The notes: generated from the sequence alone by a model not told the origin. DNA of 21,802 nucleotides from Pedobacter sp. UBA5917 (GCF_002432345.1 NZ_DJDT01000026.1:1-21802), one strand, 5' to 3'. Numbered from the stretch's first letter, positions 14,288 through 21,802 are shown. Program-made: numbers and translations.

Positions 14288-15391
14288 CTATTTAGGAGCT
14301 CTCCTTAATAGATAAAAGCCCAGTAGGCCAAAGAAGATTGTAGGCATAATAACAGCCGCAAAAGGAGGTAATCCACCTTTGGTAGAGAACATCTGTGTAA
14401 ACTGATTAAATACGATATAAGCGAAGCTAATGAAGATACCGATACCCAATGATACACCAACCCCACCACGAACTTTACGCGATGATAGCGCAACCCCAAT
14501 TAGTGTTAAAACGAATGCCGAAAGTGGATGCAGATAACGTTTATATTTTTCAAATTGCAGATCATTCATTACTCCCGTTCCGCGGATTTTCTCTTTCCTG
14601 ATCTTCTCCGAAAGTTCTTTCGTGGTTAAATTCTGTACCACATTATCGTAGGCAGAAAAATCATCCGGGCGCATATCGAGGATGGTGTCTTTTAATTTTC
14701 CATTGCCATAAATCATAGTTTCTTTTAGGCCATCAACCTTACGAATCGAGTAATTGGTAAGCTGCCATTTCCTTTTCAACGAGTCCCATTTAATGGTTTC
14801 TGCAACAATCTTTTTGGTTAAAATATCACCATTGAAATTGTCTAAAGAGAAGCGATAACCCGAATTTGTTTTGTTATCGAAGTTGTCAATATAGATATAG
14901 GTTTTATCATCCAGTTTCATGTGGATGTTCGATTTTGTGGATGGGTCGTTACGCTTTACATAGGTATTTTCGAAACGGTTTTTTAGTGTATTGGTATAAG
15001 GTAAAATGTATAAATTCGATACCAGATTGGCCGAAAAAATAATGCTGGCTGATACCAGATAAGGGAACAAAAAACGGTTAAAACTTACACCGCCACTTAA
15101 AATCGGAACAATTTCCGTTTGATCGGCCATCTTTGCCGTAAAGAAAATTACGGCAATAAAATTGATCAGGGGCGAAAGCATATTCACATAAAAGGGAATG
15201 GAGCCGGCGTAATATTTGGAGAGGATTCCCCAGAAACTTAGTCCGCTTTTCATAAAATCATCCATCTTTTCAGATAGGTCGAACACCACAATAATGATTA
15301 CGAAAATGGCCAGGGTATATATAAATGTACCCAGGTATTTACCGATAATGTATTGATCGATGATTTTTATCTTTCCTTTTAACAGACTCAT
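14288..15391 (-). CDS. LptF/LptG family (YjgP/YjgQ) permease
   Basis: A 367-residue inner-membrane protein with the six-helix LptF/LptG plan: three N-terminal helices (about 20-38, 62-86, 108-130), a periplasmic jellyroll-type domain (about 140-275), and three C-terminal helices (about 288-307, 313-335, 342-362). Family motifs seen are DQTEIVPILSGGVS (90-103) after the second helix and YLHPLSAFVLTLIGV before the fifth. With LptB the family forms the ABC transporter that extracts lipopolysaccharide from the inner membrane and feeds the Lpt bridge. Whether this copy is LptF or LptG is not decidable here, so I give no symbol. The start is one base after the tgt stop, so the two are translationally close and co-transcribed. 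Confidence 0.9.
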   Translation of the reverse strand: MSLLKGKIKIIDQYIIGKYLGTFIYTLAIFVIIIVVFDLSEKMDDFMKSGLSFWGILSKYYAGSIPFYVNMLSPLINFIAVIFFTAKMADQTEIVPILSGGVSFNRFLFPYLVSASIIFSANLVSNLYILPYTNTLKNRFENTYVKRNDPSTKSNIHMKLDDKTYIYIDNFDNKTNSGYRFSLDNFNGDILTKKIVAETIKWDSLKRKWQLTNYSIRKVDGLKETMIYGNGKLKDTILDMRPDDFSAYDNVVQNLTTKELSEKIRKEKIRGTGVMNDLQFEKYKRYLHPLSAFVLTLIGVALSSRKVRGGVGVSLGIGIFISFAYIVFNQFTQMFSTKGGLPPFAAVIMPTIFFGLLGFYLLRRAPK

Positions 15392-15392
15392 T

Positions 15393-16523
15393 TTATAGCT
15401 TATTGCCTAATACTTTAACCATTTTGTTCTTCCAATCATAAAATTCGCCCGCTATAATCTTTTCCCTGGCCTGTTTTACCAGCCAAAGATAGAAGTGCAG
15501 GTTATGCAAGGTAGCAATTTGTGCGCCAAGCATCTCATTGCTGTGCACCAGGTGCCTTAAATATGCTTTTGTAGTTACCTGATCAACATGAAGATCGCTA
15601 TCTGCATCCAATTGTGAAAAATCGTTCTCCCATTTCTTATTCCTGATGTTGATGATGCCGTGTCTGGTAAAAAGCATGCCGTTTCTTGCATTTCTGGTAG
15701 GCATTACACAGTCGAACATATCAACGCCCAATGCAATATTCTCTAAAATATTGATCGGCGTGCCTACACCCATTAGATAACGTGGTTTTTCGGCCGGTAA
15801 TATATCACATACCACTTCTGTCATTGCATACATTTCTTCTGCAGGCTCACCAACCGATAAACCGCCTATGGCATTGCCTTCGCGGCCCATGCTGGCAATA
15901 AATTCGGCAGATTTAATGCGAAGATCCTTGTATACTGAGCCCTGCACAATAGGGAAAAGGGTTTGATCGAAGCCATATTTAGGTTCGGTAGTATCAAAAC
16001 GTTCGCAGCAGCGTTTTAACCAACGGTGCGTCATTTTGATCGATTGCGCTGCATAGGTATAATCACATGGATATGGCGTACATTCGTCAAATGCCATAAT
16101 AATATCCGCACCAATGGTACGCTGTATATCCATCGCGTATTCAGGAGTGAAAAGATGTTTAGAACCATCAATATGTGAATGGAAAGTAACGCCTTCTTCC
16201 TTGATTTTACGCACTTTGCTCAAAGAATATACCTGGTAACCACCACTATCGGTTAAAATCGGACGGTCCCAGCCAATAAATTTATGCAGTCCGCCAGCTT
16301 TTTCGAGGATATCTAAACCTGGTCTTAAATAAAGGTGATAAGTATTGCCAAGGATAATTTTCGCATCAATATCCTCTTTAAGTTCGCGCTGATGAACAGC
16401 TTTTACCGTTCCGGCAGTGCCCACAGGCATAAAAATAGGGGTTTGTATTTCGCCATGGGCCGTTGTTACCGTCCCTGCTCTGGCTTTAGATAGTGGATCG
16501 TTAGCCTGTAAACTAAATTTCAT
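15393..16523 (-). CDS. tgt: Queuine/preQ1 tRNA-guanine transglycosylase
   Basis: A 376-residue TIM-barrel enzyme that exchanges guanine-34 of GUN-anticodon tRNAs for preQ1 in queuosine synthesis. Diagnostic segments: ILTDSGGYQVYSL with D92, QGSVYKDLR (194-202), GGLSVGE (220-226), LMGVGTP (250-256), and VDMFDCVMPTRNARNG (268-282) with the nucleophile aspartate and anticodon-recognition region. The usual zinc site CxCxxC is absent: aligned to LDPECDCYTCRNYSRAYL of the E. coli enzyme, this protein has S309, L311 and D314 at the three cysteine positions, while the histidine H340 remains. I recall similar loss in other Bacteroidota Tgt proteins, so it is probably a clade trait, not a broken gene. 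First gene of an operon with the lptF/G-like and EamA genes. Confidence 0.95.
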   Translation of the reverse strand: MKFSLQANDPLSKARAGTVTTAHGEIQTPIFMPVGTAGTVKAVHQRELKEDIDAKIILGNTYHLYLRPGLDILEKAGGLHKFIGWDRPILTDSGGYQVYSLSKVRKIKEEGVTFHSHIDGSKHLFTPEYAMDIQRTIGADIIMAFDECTPYPCDYTYAAQSIKMTHRWLKRCCERFDTTEPKYGFDQTLFPIVQGSVYKDLRIKSAEFIASMGREGNAIGGLSVGEPAEEMYAMTEVVCDILPAEKPRYLMGVGTPINILENIALGVDMFDCVMPTRNARNGMLFTRHGIINIRNKKWENDFSQLDADSDLHVDQVTTKAYLRHLVHSNEMLGAQIATLHNLHFYLWLVKQAREKIIAGEFYDWKNKMVKVLGNKL

Positions 16524-16549
16524 ATATATTCTTTCTCTTCAAAATCTGC

Positions 16550-16557
16550 CAAAAATA
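16550..16557 (-). promoter_or_regulatory. Putative -7 box of the tgt operon
   Basis: TATTTTTG on the minus strand fits TAnnTTTG and lies 26 bases upstream of the tgt ATG. No clear -33 TTTG is visible at 19 bases. Confidence 0.45.
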
Positions 16558-16573
16558 ACAAAAAATGGGGGCA

Positions 16574-16581
16574 TATTTTTG
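16574..16581 (+). promoter_or_regulatory. Putative -7 box of the glycosyltransferase-rsmG unit
   Basis: TATTTTTG on the plus strand, 16 bases from the opposing tgt box, giving a compact divergent promoter pair. If used, transcription would begin near 16588, downstream of the ATG at 16565, so that ATG could not be the start of the glycosyltransferase. Confidence 0.4.
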
Positions 16582-16654
16582 TTTAAATTTTTATCCACAT
16601 AAAAGTGTTTTACAGATTAAAAATGAGAAATTTGCGCCTATTTATTTTACCATC

Positions 16655-17782
16655 GTGATATTAACCCCGCTTGAAATTATTCTGCTCTCGATATTGGCTT
16701 TCTGCCTGTTGGTTCAGCTTTATTATGCACTTTTTGTACACTTAAAACTGGCCAATGTAAGTATCGAAGAGGTGCCTTTATCGGCAAGAAAACCAATAAG
16801 TGTAATTGTTTGCGCCCGGAATGAAATTGTTAACCTGGAGAAATACCTTCCAACCTTATTAACCCAGAATTATCCAACTTACGAAGTTGTAGTGGTTAAC
16901 GATCGCTCGTGGGATGGTACAGAAGAATTTTTGGAAGCTTTTGAAAAGAAACACAGCAATGTTAAAGTTGTTAAAATTTTAGATAACGATAAGTTTATTG
17001 CCGGTAAAAAATTCGCCGTAACCATGGGCATAAAGGCAGCGAAATACGATTGGCTGGTTTTAACCGATGCAGATTGTACACCAAATTCTGAACATTGGCT
17101 AATGGATATGCAGCAGCCTGAAGATGAGAAAACAGAAATAGTACTGGGCTATTCACCTTATATCAAGAGAAGGAGTTTGTTAAATGCACTGATCCGTTTC
17201 GAAACATTTTTTACAGCGGTAAATTACCTTTCCTTTGCATTAAAAGGAATGCCTTACATGGGCGTTGGACGAAACATGGCCTATAAAAAGTCGCTTTTTT
17301 TTAAAAATAAGGGCTTTGCAGCACACATCCATATCCCATCCGGTGATGATGACCTTTTTGTAAATGCACATGCCAATAAACACAATACCGAGATCCGTAT
17401 AAATGCCGACAGCCATGTATGGAGTGAGCCGAATAGAACCTGGAGAGGTTATTTGAGACAGAAAAAACGCCATTTTGGTGCAGGAAAGCTATATAAGCCA
17501 AAGCATAAATTTATTCTGAGCATTCAGATCGTGGTGCAGTTTCTTTTTTATGCTTTCTTTGCTGCCTGTATGTTTTTTAGCCGCGAGGCCCAGTATGTGG
17601 CCTTGGCGATTCTTGGTTTAAGTATCATTATCAGGTGTTTTATCTATCCAAAACTGTTGAAACGCTTAAACTATAGCGATTTGCGTTGGTGGTTCCCGAT
17701 TTTAGACATACTTTTGTTCCTGTTTTTAACCCTTAACGGATTTTTTGCCCTGTTTGGCAAGAAAAAAATAAACTGGAAATAA
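16655..17782 (+). CDS. Family 2 glycosyltransferase, membrane-anchored
   Basis: A processive-type GT-A (GT2) enzyme. From the GTG at 16655 it has 375 residues: an N-terminal helix (about 5-28), catalytic domain with ISVIVCARNE (48-57), VVVVNDRSWDGT (78-89), the metal-binding DAD (138-140), GDDDLF (230-235), and a QKKRH motif (269-273) in the place of the usual QxxRW. Three C-terminal helices follow (about 285-365). The pattern resembles enzymes that transfer sugars to lipids or cell-surface polymers; donor and acceptor are unknown. The open frame extends upstream to an ATG at 16565, but those 30 residues are not conserved-looking and a promoter box overlaps them, so I prefer the GTG; the choice is uncertain. 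rsmG follows after 25 bases, probably co-transcribed. Confidence 0.82.
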   Translation: MILTPLEIILLSILAFCLLVQLYYALFVHLKLANVSIEEVPLSARKPISVIVCARNEIVNLEKYLPTLLTQNYPTYEVVVVNDRSWDGTEEFLEAFEKKHSNVKVVKILDNDKFIAGKKFAVTMGIKAAKYDWLVLTDADCTPNSEHWLMDMQQPEDEKTEIVLGYSPYIKRRSLLNALIRFETFFTAVNYLSFALKGMPYMGVGRNMAYKKSLFFKNKGFAAHIHIPSGDDDLFVNAHANKHNTEIRINADSHVWSEPNRTWRGYLRQKKRHFGAGKLYKPKHKFILSIQIVVQFLFYAFFAACMFFSREAQYVALAILGLSIIIRCFIYPKLLKRLNYSDLRWWFPILDILLFLFLTLNGFFALFGKKKINWK

Positions 17783-17807
17783 TTCATTAATCTTTAGTAA
17801 TTACAAT

Positions 17808-18443
17808 ATGCTTGATGTAAAGCCTGATATCGTTTTAAAATATTTTCCTGATCTGACCGAAAAACAGCTAGCACAGTTTTCGCAACTGTTCGAATTATAC
17901 AGCTTTTGGAATGCACAGATCAATGTAATTTCGAGAAAAGATATTGAAGAACTGTACGAACGCCATGTGTTACATTCGTTGGGGATAGCCAGGGTATGTA
18001 CTTTTAAAGCAGGTGAATCGGTGCTTGATGTGGGCACAGGAGGTGGTTTTCCGGGTATTCCACTGGCAATTTTGTTCCCTGAAACACAGTTTCATCTGGT
18101 AGATTCTATCGGTAAGAAGATTAAGGTTGTAAAAGAAGTGGCTTCGGCACTGGGTTTGGAGAATTTAAAAGCTGATCATTTAAGGGCCGAACAGATTAAA
18201 GATAAGTTCAATTTTATTGTTTCGAGGGCGGTTACGCGTTTGGGCGAATTTTATCCATGGATACAGGGGAAATTTAAAAAAGACTCGTTAAATGCCATTC
18301 CAAATGGGATTTTGTATTTAAAAGGGGGCGATTTAGCTGAGGAGATTAAAGAATCGAAACTGAAAGCAGAATTATACCCGCTTTCAGCTTATTTTGAGGA
18401 AGATTTCTTCGAAACAAAGTATGTGGTGTATGTGCCGCAGTAA
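17808..18443 (+). CDS. rsmG: 16S rRNA (guanine-527-N7)-methyltransferase
   Basis: RsmG (GidB) methylates N7 of G527 in the 530 loop of 16S rRNA, using S-adenosylmethionine. Loss in other bacteria gives low-level streptomycin resistance. The 211-residue protein has the family's N-terminal helices, NVISRKD (39-45), RHVLHSLG (52-59), the SAM-binding loop VLDVGTGGGFPGIPLAI (72-88), a HLVDSIGKKI segment (96-105) for the ribose-binding acidic residue, and SRAVTRLGE (139-147). Length agrees with the family. The ATG at 17808 is the first in frame. The gene converges with the M56 gene so closely that the two stop codons (TAA and, on the other strand, TAA) abut with no base between them. Confidence 0.95.
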   Translation: MLDVKPDIVLKYFPDLTEKQLAQFSQLFELYSFWNAQINVISRKDIEELYERHVLHSLGIARVCTFKAGESVLDVGTGGGFPGIPLAILFPETQFHLVDSIGKKIKVVKEVASALGLENLKADHLRAEQIKDKFNFIVSRAVTRLGEFYPWIQGKFKKDSLNAIPNGILYLKGGDLAEEIKESKLKAELYPLSAYFEEDFFETKYVVYVPQ

Positions 18444-20153
18444 TTAATGGATTTGCACAAAACCGCTTTTTCCACCAACTACTTTTCCATCTTTTCTAAA
18501 TACAAAGTTGTAAGGGTAGTTTCCATCTGGGAGTTCTTTTGCATTCCAATCATTCCTGTAATCTGCACTTTTGTAAAAAGCTTTATCATAAGTCGAATTG
18601 TAGACGGTTAATTCGGCAATGGCACCTTGAGGTATATTAATGGTTAATTTATCATTTTTGCGCTTAACAATTTCGTCTTGGTGCATTTCCAATACCAATT
18701 GTGGTACTTTTTTCTGTTCTACTTTTGAAGTATTGATATCTTCTAACTTAATATCTGGTATTTTGTTACTAGCATTCGTTTGATATTTTTGTTCCATTTT
18801 ATTTGCGATTGCAGCTTTGCGAGCTTTAATAGGTTCTTTGTGTGATTTTTTATTTTTTGTTGTGTCTCTCCCAACTGGGGGCGGGGGCGCTAAGATTACA
18901 GTTTTTTGAGAAGGATTAGCAGGTTTAGTTTGTGGAGGGAGACCAACTATTTCAGGATTTGAACTAATAATCTCTATAGCACCATTTGCCCCCCTTTCGC
19001 CATATTTTGCTTTTGCAGCAGATCCAGTTAGTGTAATCATATGCTGGATATTTTTTACCCCACCACTAGTGCCTGCTTTTATTTCTTTACCATTTAACAA
19101 TATTAATTTTTTTGTATAGGTAGTTAACTTTTGCGTTTTAGGATCTCTACGCAGGGCCAAATATAATTCCTTTACATTTGGTACATGTATACCATCATTG
19201 GTATCGAAAGGCTTTTTAACTGTATCCTGTTTTGCAGGAAATTTGTTTAAAGTGGTGCCAAGTTCTACAAATCCATAATCTTTTGTAAAAGCCAGGGTAG
19301 AAGTACATAAAATTCCCATGGTAATTGGCAGTACGGATAGCAGTTTGAGCCTTGCCCAGCGTGCTGATTTCTTTTGATTGAGCATACTAATTCGTTTTTT
19401 TAAAATTGATGAACTGAATATTTGGTTAGTGAGGGTTAAGTTCTGTGCACCAGTTGAGTTTTGAATGAGAAACATGGCATATTGGTATTTTTCAATTTGG
19501 CCCTTGGTTGTTTCTTCATCGGCAAGGTATTCGTGGATCAGTTTGATGTCTTTTTTAACCAGGTAAGAAACGGGATTAAACCAGTTGATAATCTGGATTA
19601 TTTCAAATAACAGCACATCTAAGCTGTGCCGCTGTTTAATATGTACCAGTTCGTGTTTGATTATGGTGCTTTTCTCAGGCAGTAAAGGGTCTAAAAATAG
19701 CAGGTTGAAGAATGAAAAGGCAATTTTTGAATCTTTTAAATCGATCACTTTTACTCCATTTTCAAGCTTGAGAGAAGGCAATTTCAACATCCTGATGATT
19801 TTGGACAAACCAAAAAACAGTTTAATTAAAAACACAGTAACAACTAAAATATAAACAGCAATAATGATATTGTCGAAGGTGAAAATACCTGTCTGATAAG
19901 GTTTTATAGTAAGATTTTCAGTAACCTGAACAGGGTCGGCCGTTTCTGTGGAAACGATATTAATCTGCTCAATTACAGGTGCTTTTAAAAATCCCAGTTG
20001 AAAGAACGGAAGTATAAAAGCCAGTATCGAACTGAAAATCAGGTAATACCTATTTAATGAATAAAAGGTTTCCCTGTGTAGGGATAATCTATAAAATCCA
20101 TAAAATAGGATCAGGTATAGATTTGCTTCGAGTAAATAATACAGCCAGCTCAT
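18444..20153 (-). CDS. BlaR1-like M56 family membrane metallopeptidase
   Basis: A 569-residue membrane protease of family M56. Helices lie at about 4-21, 35-55, 94-114 and 268-289. The zinc motif HELVH (167-171) and downstream IHEYLADEE (206-214) with its third ligand glutamate are intact on the cytosolic loop. In BlaR1/MecR1 such a protease responds to an outside signal and leads to cleavage of the BlaI repressor. Here the periplasmic tail is not a penicillin-binding sensor: it contains KYGERGANGAIEI, a TonB-plug/SusC-like box (about 383-395), a Pro/Lys-rich linker, and a C-terminal Ig-like strand region ending GFVQIH. The ligand is therefore unknown. The ATG at 20153 overlaps the blaI stop (TGATG), giving translational coupling; a GTG one codon earlier is possible. 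Confidence 0.9.
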   Translation of the reverse strand: MSWLYYLLEANLYLILFYGFYRLSLHRETFYSLNRYYLIFSSILAFILPFFQLGFLKAPVIEQINIVSTETADPVQVTENLTIKPYQTGIFTFDNIIIAVYILVVTVFLIKLFFGLSKIIRMLKLPSLKLENGVKVIDLKDSKIAFSFFNLLFLDPLLPEKSTIIKHELVHIKQRHSLDVLLFEIIQIINWFNPVSYLVKKDIKLIHEYLADEETTKGQIEKYQYAMFLIQNSTGAQNLTLTNQIFSSSILKKRISMLNQKKSARWARLKLLSVLPITMGILCTSTLAFTKDYGFVELGTTLNKFPAKQDTVKKPFDTNDGIHVPNVKELYLALRRDPKTQKLTTYTKKLILLNGKEIKAGTSGGVKNIQHMITLTGSAAKAKYGERGANGAIEIISSNPEIVGLPPQTKPANPSQKTVILAPPPPVGRDTTKNKKSHKEPIKARKAAIANKMEQKYQTNASNKIPDIKLEDINTSKVEQKKVPQLVLEMHQDEIVKRKNDKLTINIPQGAIAELTVYNSTYDKAFYKSADYRNDWNAKELPDGNYPYNFVFRKDGKVVGGKSGFVQIH

Positions 20154-20524
20154 CACTTGTCTTTTTTAAGTTTCTCTGCCAATTGGATAATTTCGTTAAG
20201 CTCTTCGGTGCTCATGCTTTTTTCCTTTACCAGAAAGGATACCAGGCTTTCGTAAGAGTTTTCGAAGTAATTGTTCATCACTTTGTCGAATGCAAAACGT
20301 TTATAATCAGTTTCTTTTACAATAGGGAAGTAGATGTGTGTATTGCCTACAGCCTTATGGTCAACAAAACCCTTACCTTCCAGCACCCTGATTACCGTTG
20401 AAACCGTATTGTAGGCAGGTTTAGGTTCGTTCATTCTTTCGATAACATCTTTTACCAGGGCTTCGCCCATTTCCCAAAGGATTAACATTACCTGTTCTTC
20501 TGCTTTTGTGAGTTCTTTTATCAT
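20153..20524 (-). CDS. BlaI/MecI family transcriptional repressor
   Basis: A winged-helix repressor of the BlaI/MecI family; 123 residues from the ATG at 20524 (MIKELTKAEEQVMLILWE). An ATG at 20581 would add 19 residues but lies inside the operator palindrome and ahead of the likely transcription start, so it is rejected. Hallmarks are LTKAEEQVM, VKDVIERM, the recognition-helix segment YNTVSTVIRVLEGKGFV and the wing GNTHIYFPI. The C-terminal helices (about 75-123) are the dimerisation region, where BlaR1-type signalling cleaves the protein; the site is not identifiable here. It heads an operon with the M56 protease and probably represses it through the operator sites upstream. No beta-lactamase gene is nearby, so the regulon lies elsewhere or is autoregulatory. 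Confidence 0.92.
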   Translation of the reverse strand: MIKELTKAEEQVMLILWEMGEALVKDVIERMNEPKPAYNTVSTVIRVLEGKGFVDHKAVGNTHIYFPIVKETDYKRFAFDKVMNNYFENSYESLVSFLVKEKSMSTEELNEIIQLAEKLKKDK

Positions 20525-20528
20525 ATCA

Positions 20529-20595
20529 ACTATTTTTGTAGTTCGGTTATATGAAGTTACTACTATAAAAATAGTTTGCAAACTATTTTTATAGT
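20529..20595 (-). promoter_or_regulatory. Promoter with three operator-like sites for blaI-M56
   Basis: A perfect 34-bp palindrome (20562-20595) consists of two 14-bp inverted repeats, ACTATAAAAATAGT (20562-20575) and ACTATTTTTATAGT (20582-20595), joined by TTGCAA. Their centres are 20 bp apart. A third site, ACTATTTTTGTAGT (20529-20542), lies just before the blaI ATG. On the minus strand TTTG (20582-20579), a 19-base gap and TAACTTCA (20559-20552) form a -33/-7 pair near the Bacteroidota consensus. The sites cover the -33 box, the spacer and the start region, as expected for autorepression by BlaI. Confidence 0.75.
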
Positions 20596-20654
20596 GAATA
20601 TTTTAATTTATTGATAATCAGTTTGATAATTTTTGTTTTAGAAAAATTCAGGCA

Positions 20655-20684
20655 TAAAAAAACCTGCCGAATGGGGCAGGCTTT
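20655..20684 (-). terminator. Intrinsic terminator after the M28 peptidase gene
   Basis: On the minus strand GCCTGCC and GGCAGG form a GC-rich stem around CCATTC, followed by a run of seven T. It lies about 20 bases beyond the M28 stop and ahead of the blaI promoter, insulating the two units. Confidence 0.85.
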
Positions 20685-20703
20685 AACTTATATTGTAAAA
20701 TTT

Positions 20704-21681
20704 TTAGAATCTTTCTGATTTTCTTGGATTATCCATCATCATCATTTTATCTTTTAACAATTGCTGTAAACCAGTTTGTTTGTCGATATTTTTTACAACA
20801 TCCAGTACAGCGTTTGCGGCATTGCTGAAAAATGGTTTAGTAATGGTCGAATATTCGTCGGTGGCTTTATGGTAATCTTTATGATCTTCGACTCCGAAGT
20901 ATAAAAACGGGATATTTTTGGCATTAAAAGCGCCCTGATCGCTCTGGTTGGTCCAGTCATCATGGCCCTGTTTAGGATCATCATGACCGAAAAGTAATTT
21001 GATGTTGGTTTTTGTGGTATCAACGTATTTCTTTAAATCGGGATATTTGAAAGTTCCACAGATATACAACTCATCTTTATCGCTGTGACTGATCATATCC
21101 ATATTCAGGTCTATTGCAATGGTATTGATATTCACGGGCGGATTGCCAACAAATGCTTTTGCGCCCTGCAAACCCATTTCCTCTGCATCAAAGGACGCAA
21201 AAATGATAGTGTTATTGGGTTTATTTTTCGCAAAATAAGCCGCAATTTTTAATAAACCTGCAGTTCCTGAAGCATTATCGTCGGCACCATTATAAACTTC
21301 GTCTTTAATTACCCCCAAATGATCGTAATGTGCAGAAACAACAATTACATTGGTTCCTTTGCCCGGAATGTAGCCGATAATATTGGTTCCGTTTACTTTT
21401 GTGCCGCCCCTGCCATTAAAAGTGAATTCCTGGGCATAGTTTACATGCTGTGGATAGGATTTTAAGCCCAATTTTTGGAACCTTGCGATAATATATGCCC
21501 TTGCCATTTCAGCTCCTTTTGTGCCGGTTTTACGGCCCTGGTAAGCATCTGATGACAACACTTCAACATCTTTTAATAACTGGGTGTCTAATTTGTCCGT
21601 GTCGGTAGGGCTGGTTTGGTTTTTTACCGATGAACAGCAGCTTAGCATCATGGCCAAAGGAAGAATATATAGGATTTTCAT
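20704..21681 (-). CDS. M28 family zinc metallopeptidase, lipoprotein
   Basis: A 325-residue secreted aminopeptidase-type enzyme of family M28. The N-terminus MKILYILPLAMMLSCCSS is a lipoprotein signal with the modified cysteine at 15 or 16, so the enzyme is anchored in an envelope membrane. All metal and catalytic residues are seen in order: H118 and D120 in VSAHYDHLG, the bridging aspartate in GADDNASG (133-140), E167/E168 in DAEEMG, D195 in NMDM, and H271 in DYHKATDE. It probably releases N-terminal amino acids from peptides outside the cytoplasm; the exact specificity is unknown. The tail DKMMMMDNPRKSERF is unusual but short. It is a single-gene unit with its own terminator. Confidence 0.93.
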   Translation of the reverse strand: MKILYILPLAMMLSCCSSVKNQTSPTDTDKLDTQLLKDVEVLSSDAYQGRKTGTKGAEMARAYIIARFQKLGLKSYPQHVNYAQEFTFNGRGGTKVNGTNIIGYIPGKGTNVIVVSAHYDHLGVIKDEVYNGADDNASGTAGLLKIAAYFAKNKPNNTIIFASFDAEEMGLQGAKAFVGNPPVNINTIAIDLNMDMISHSDKDELYICGTFKYPDLKKYVDTTKTNIKLLFGHDDPKQGHDDWTNQSDQGAFNAKNIPFLYFGVEDHKDYHKATDEYSTITKPFFSNAANAVLDVVKNIDKQTGLQQLLKDKMMMMDNPRKSERF

Positions 21682-21719
21682 GTTTTAATAGGTTTGGATC
21701 GTTATCTTATCGATCAAAA

Positions 21720-21735
21720 GAACGGTTATCCGTTC
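21720..21735. promoter_or_regulatory. Inverted repeat upstream of the M28 gene
   Basis: GAACGG and CCGTTC around TTAT, 39 bases before the M28 start codon. Its place near the expected promoter suggests an operator; no regulator can be named. Confidence 0.4.
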
Positions 21736-21776
21736 AAATTTTTATAAAGATATTAATTATTGGGATATTGCTTTAG

Positions 21777-21802
21777 ACCTCGCAGGTTTTTAAAACCTGC
21801 GA
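21777..21802. repeat. Second copy of the pirin-side palindrome, cut by the window end
   Basis: ACCTCGCAGG followed by TTTTTAAAACCTGCGA matches 6136-6161 base for base. The remaining right end should lie beyond the window. Confidence 0.85.

Noticed and set aside
20153..20581. Longer blaI ORF starting at 20581
   Set aside because: Its first 19 codons cover the operator palindrome and the promoter; the family begins at the ATG at 20524.
1..21802. tRNA or rRNA genes, insertion sequences
   Set aside because: I looked for tRNA T-loop patterns and transposase motifs on both strands and saw none; this was by eye, so a search program could still find a divergent one.

Overview
The window reads as chromosomal DNA of a Bacteroidota bacterium, most likely Sphingobacteriaceae and Pedobacter-like. 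The grounds are AT-rich DNA, promoter-like boxes of the Bacteroidota form TAnnTTTG, scarce Shine-Dalgarno sequences, Tgt lacking the zinc cysteines, a BlaI/M56 pair with a TonB-plug-like tail, SPII lipoproteins, and repeat-rich spacers. The genus is an inference from overall style; no rRNA or other marker is present. Almost all genes are ordinary core or housekeeping genes. The unusual content lies in the spacers.

Layout. 1-2.6 kb, plus strand: ispE (isoprenoid precursors), an OsmC-family protein and a Cys/Met-metabolism PLP enzyme (metZ-like). The spacers here are built of degenerate 7-bp words kept in phase. 2.67-3.93 kb, minus strand: a lipoprotein of unknown function, converging on metZ across a shared terminator. 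4.0-4.48 kb: spacer with three kinds of palindrome or word repeat. 4.48-6.48 kb, plus strand: AlkD-like DNA glycosylase, pirin and a small receiver-like protein, with two more heptad arrays between the first two. 6.48-7.64 kb: a GxxExxY protein (PD-(D/E)XK nuclease fold) embedded in repeats, including an ~80-bp tandem array made of copies of its own 3' end. 7.65-10.73 kb, minus strand: a large cell-surface protein (HExxH peptidase-like domain, propeller, predicted outer-membrane barrel) followed by a LapA-domain membrane protein.

10.73-13.41 kb is a gene desert. Its first part is AT-rich with no convincing gene. Its last kilobase is a cluster of imperfect palindromes of the CGTCATTTCGA...TCGAGATGACG type plus a ~226-bp direct repeat. 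13.4-16.5 kb, minus strand: a tight operon tgt - lptF/lptG-like permease - EamA transporter. Divergent from it, 16.6-18.4 kb: family 2 glycosyltransferase and rsmG. 18.4-20.5 kb, minus strand: a blaI - blaR1-like (M56) operon with three 14-bp operator-like sites around its promoter. 20.7-21.7 kb, minus strand: an M28 lipoprotein peptidase with a terminator. The window ends inside a palindrome that also occurs after the pirin gene.

The best candidates for something undescribed are the in-phase degenerate heptamer arrays in at least four spacers, and the GxxExxY nuclease-fold gene whose 3' end has been amplified into an 80-bp tandem array.
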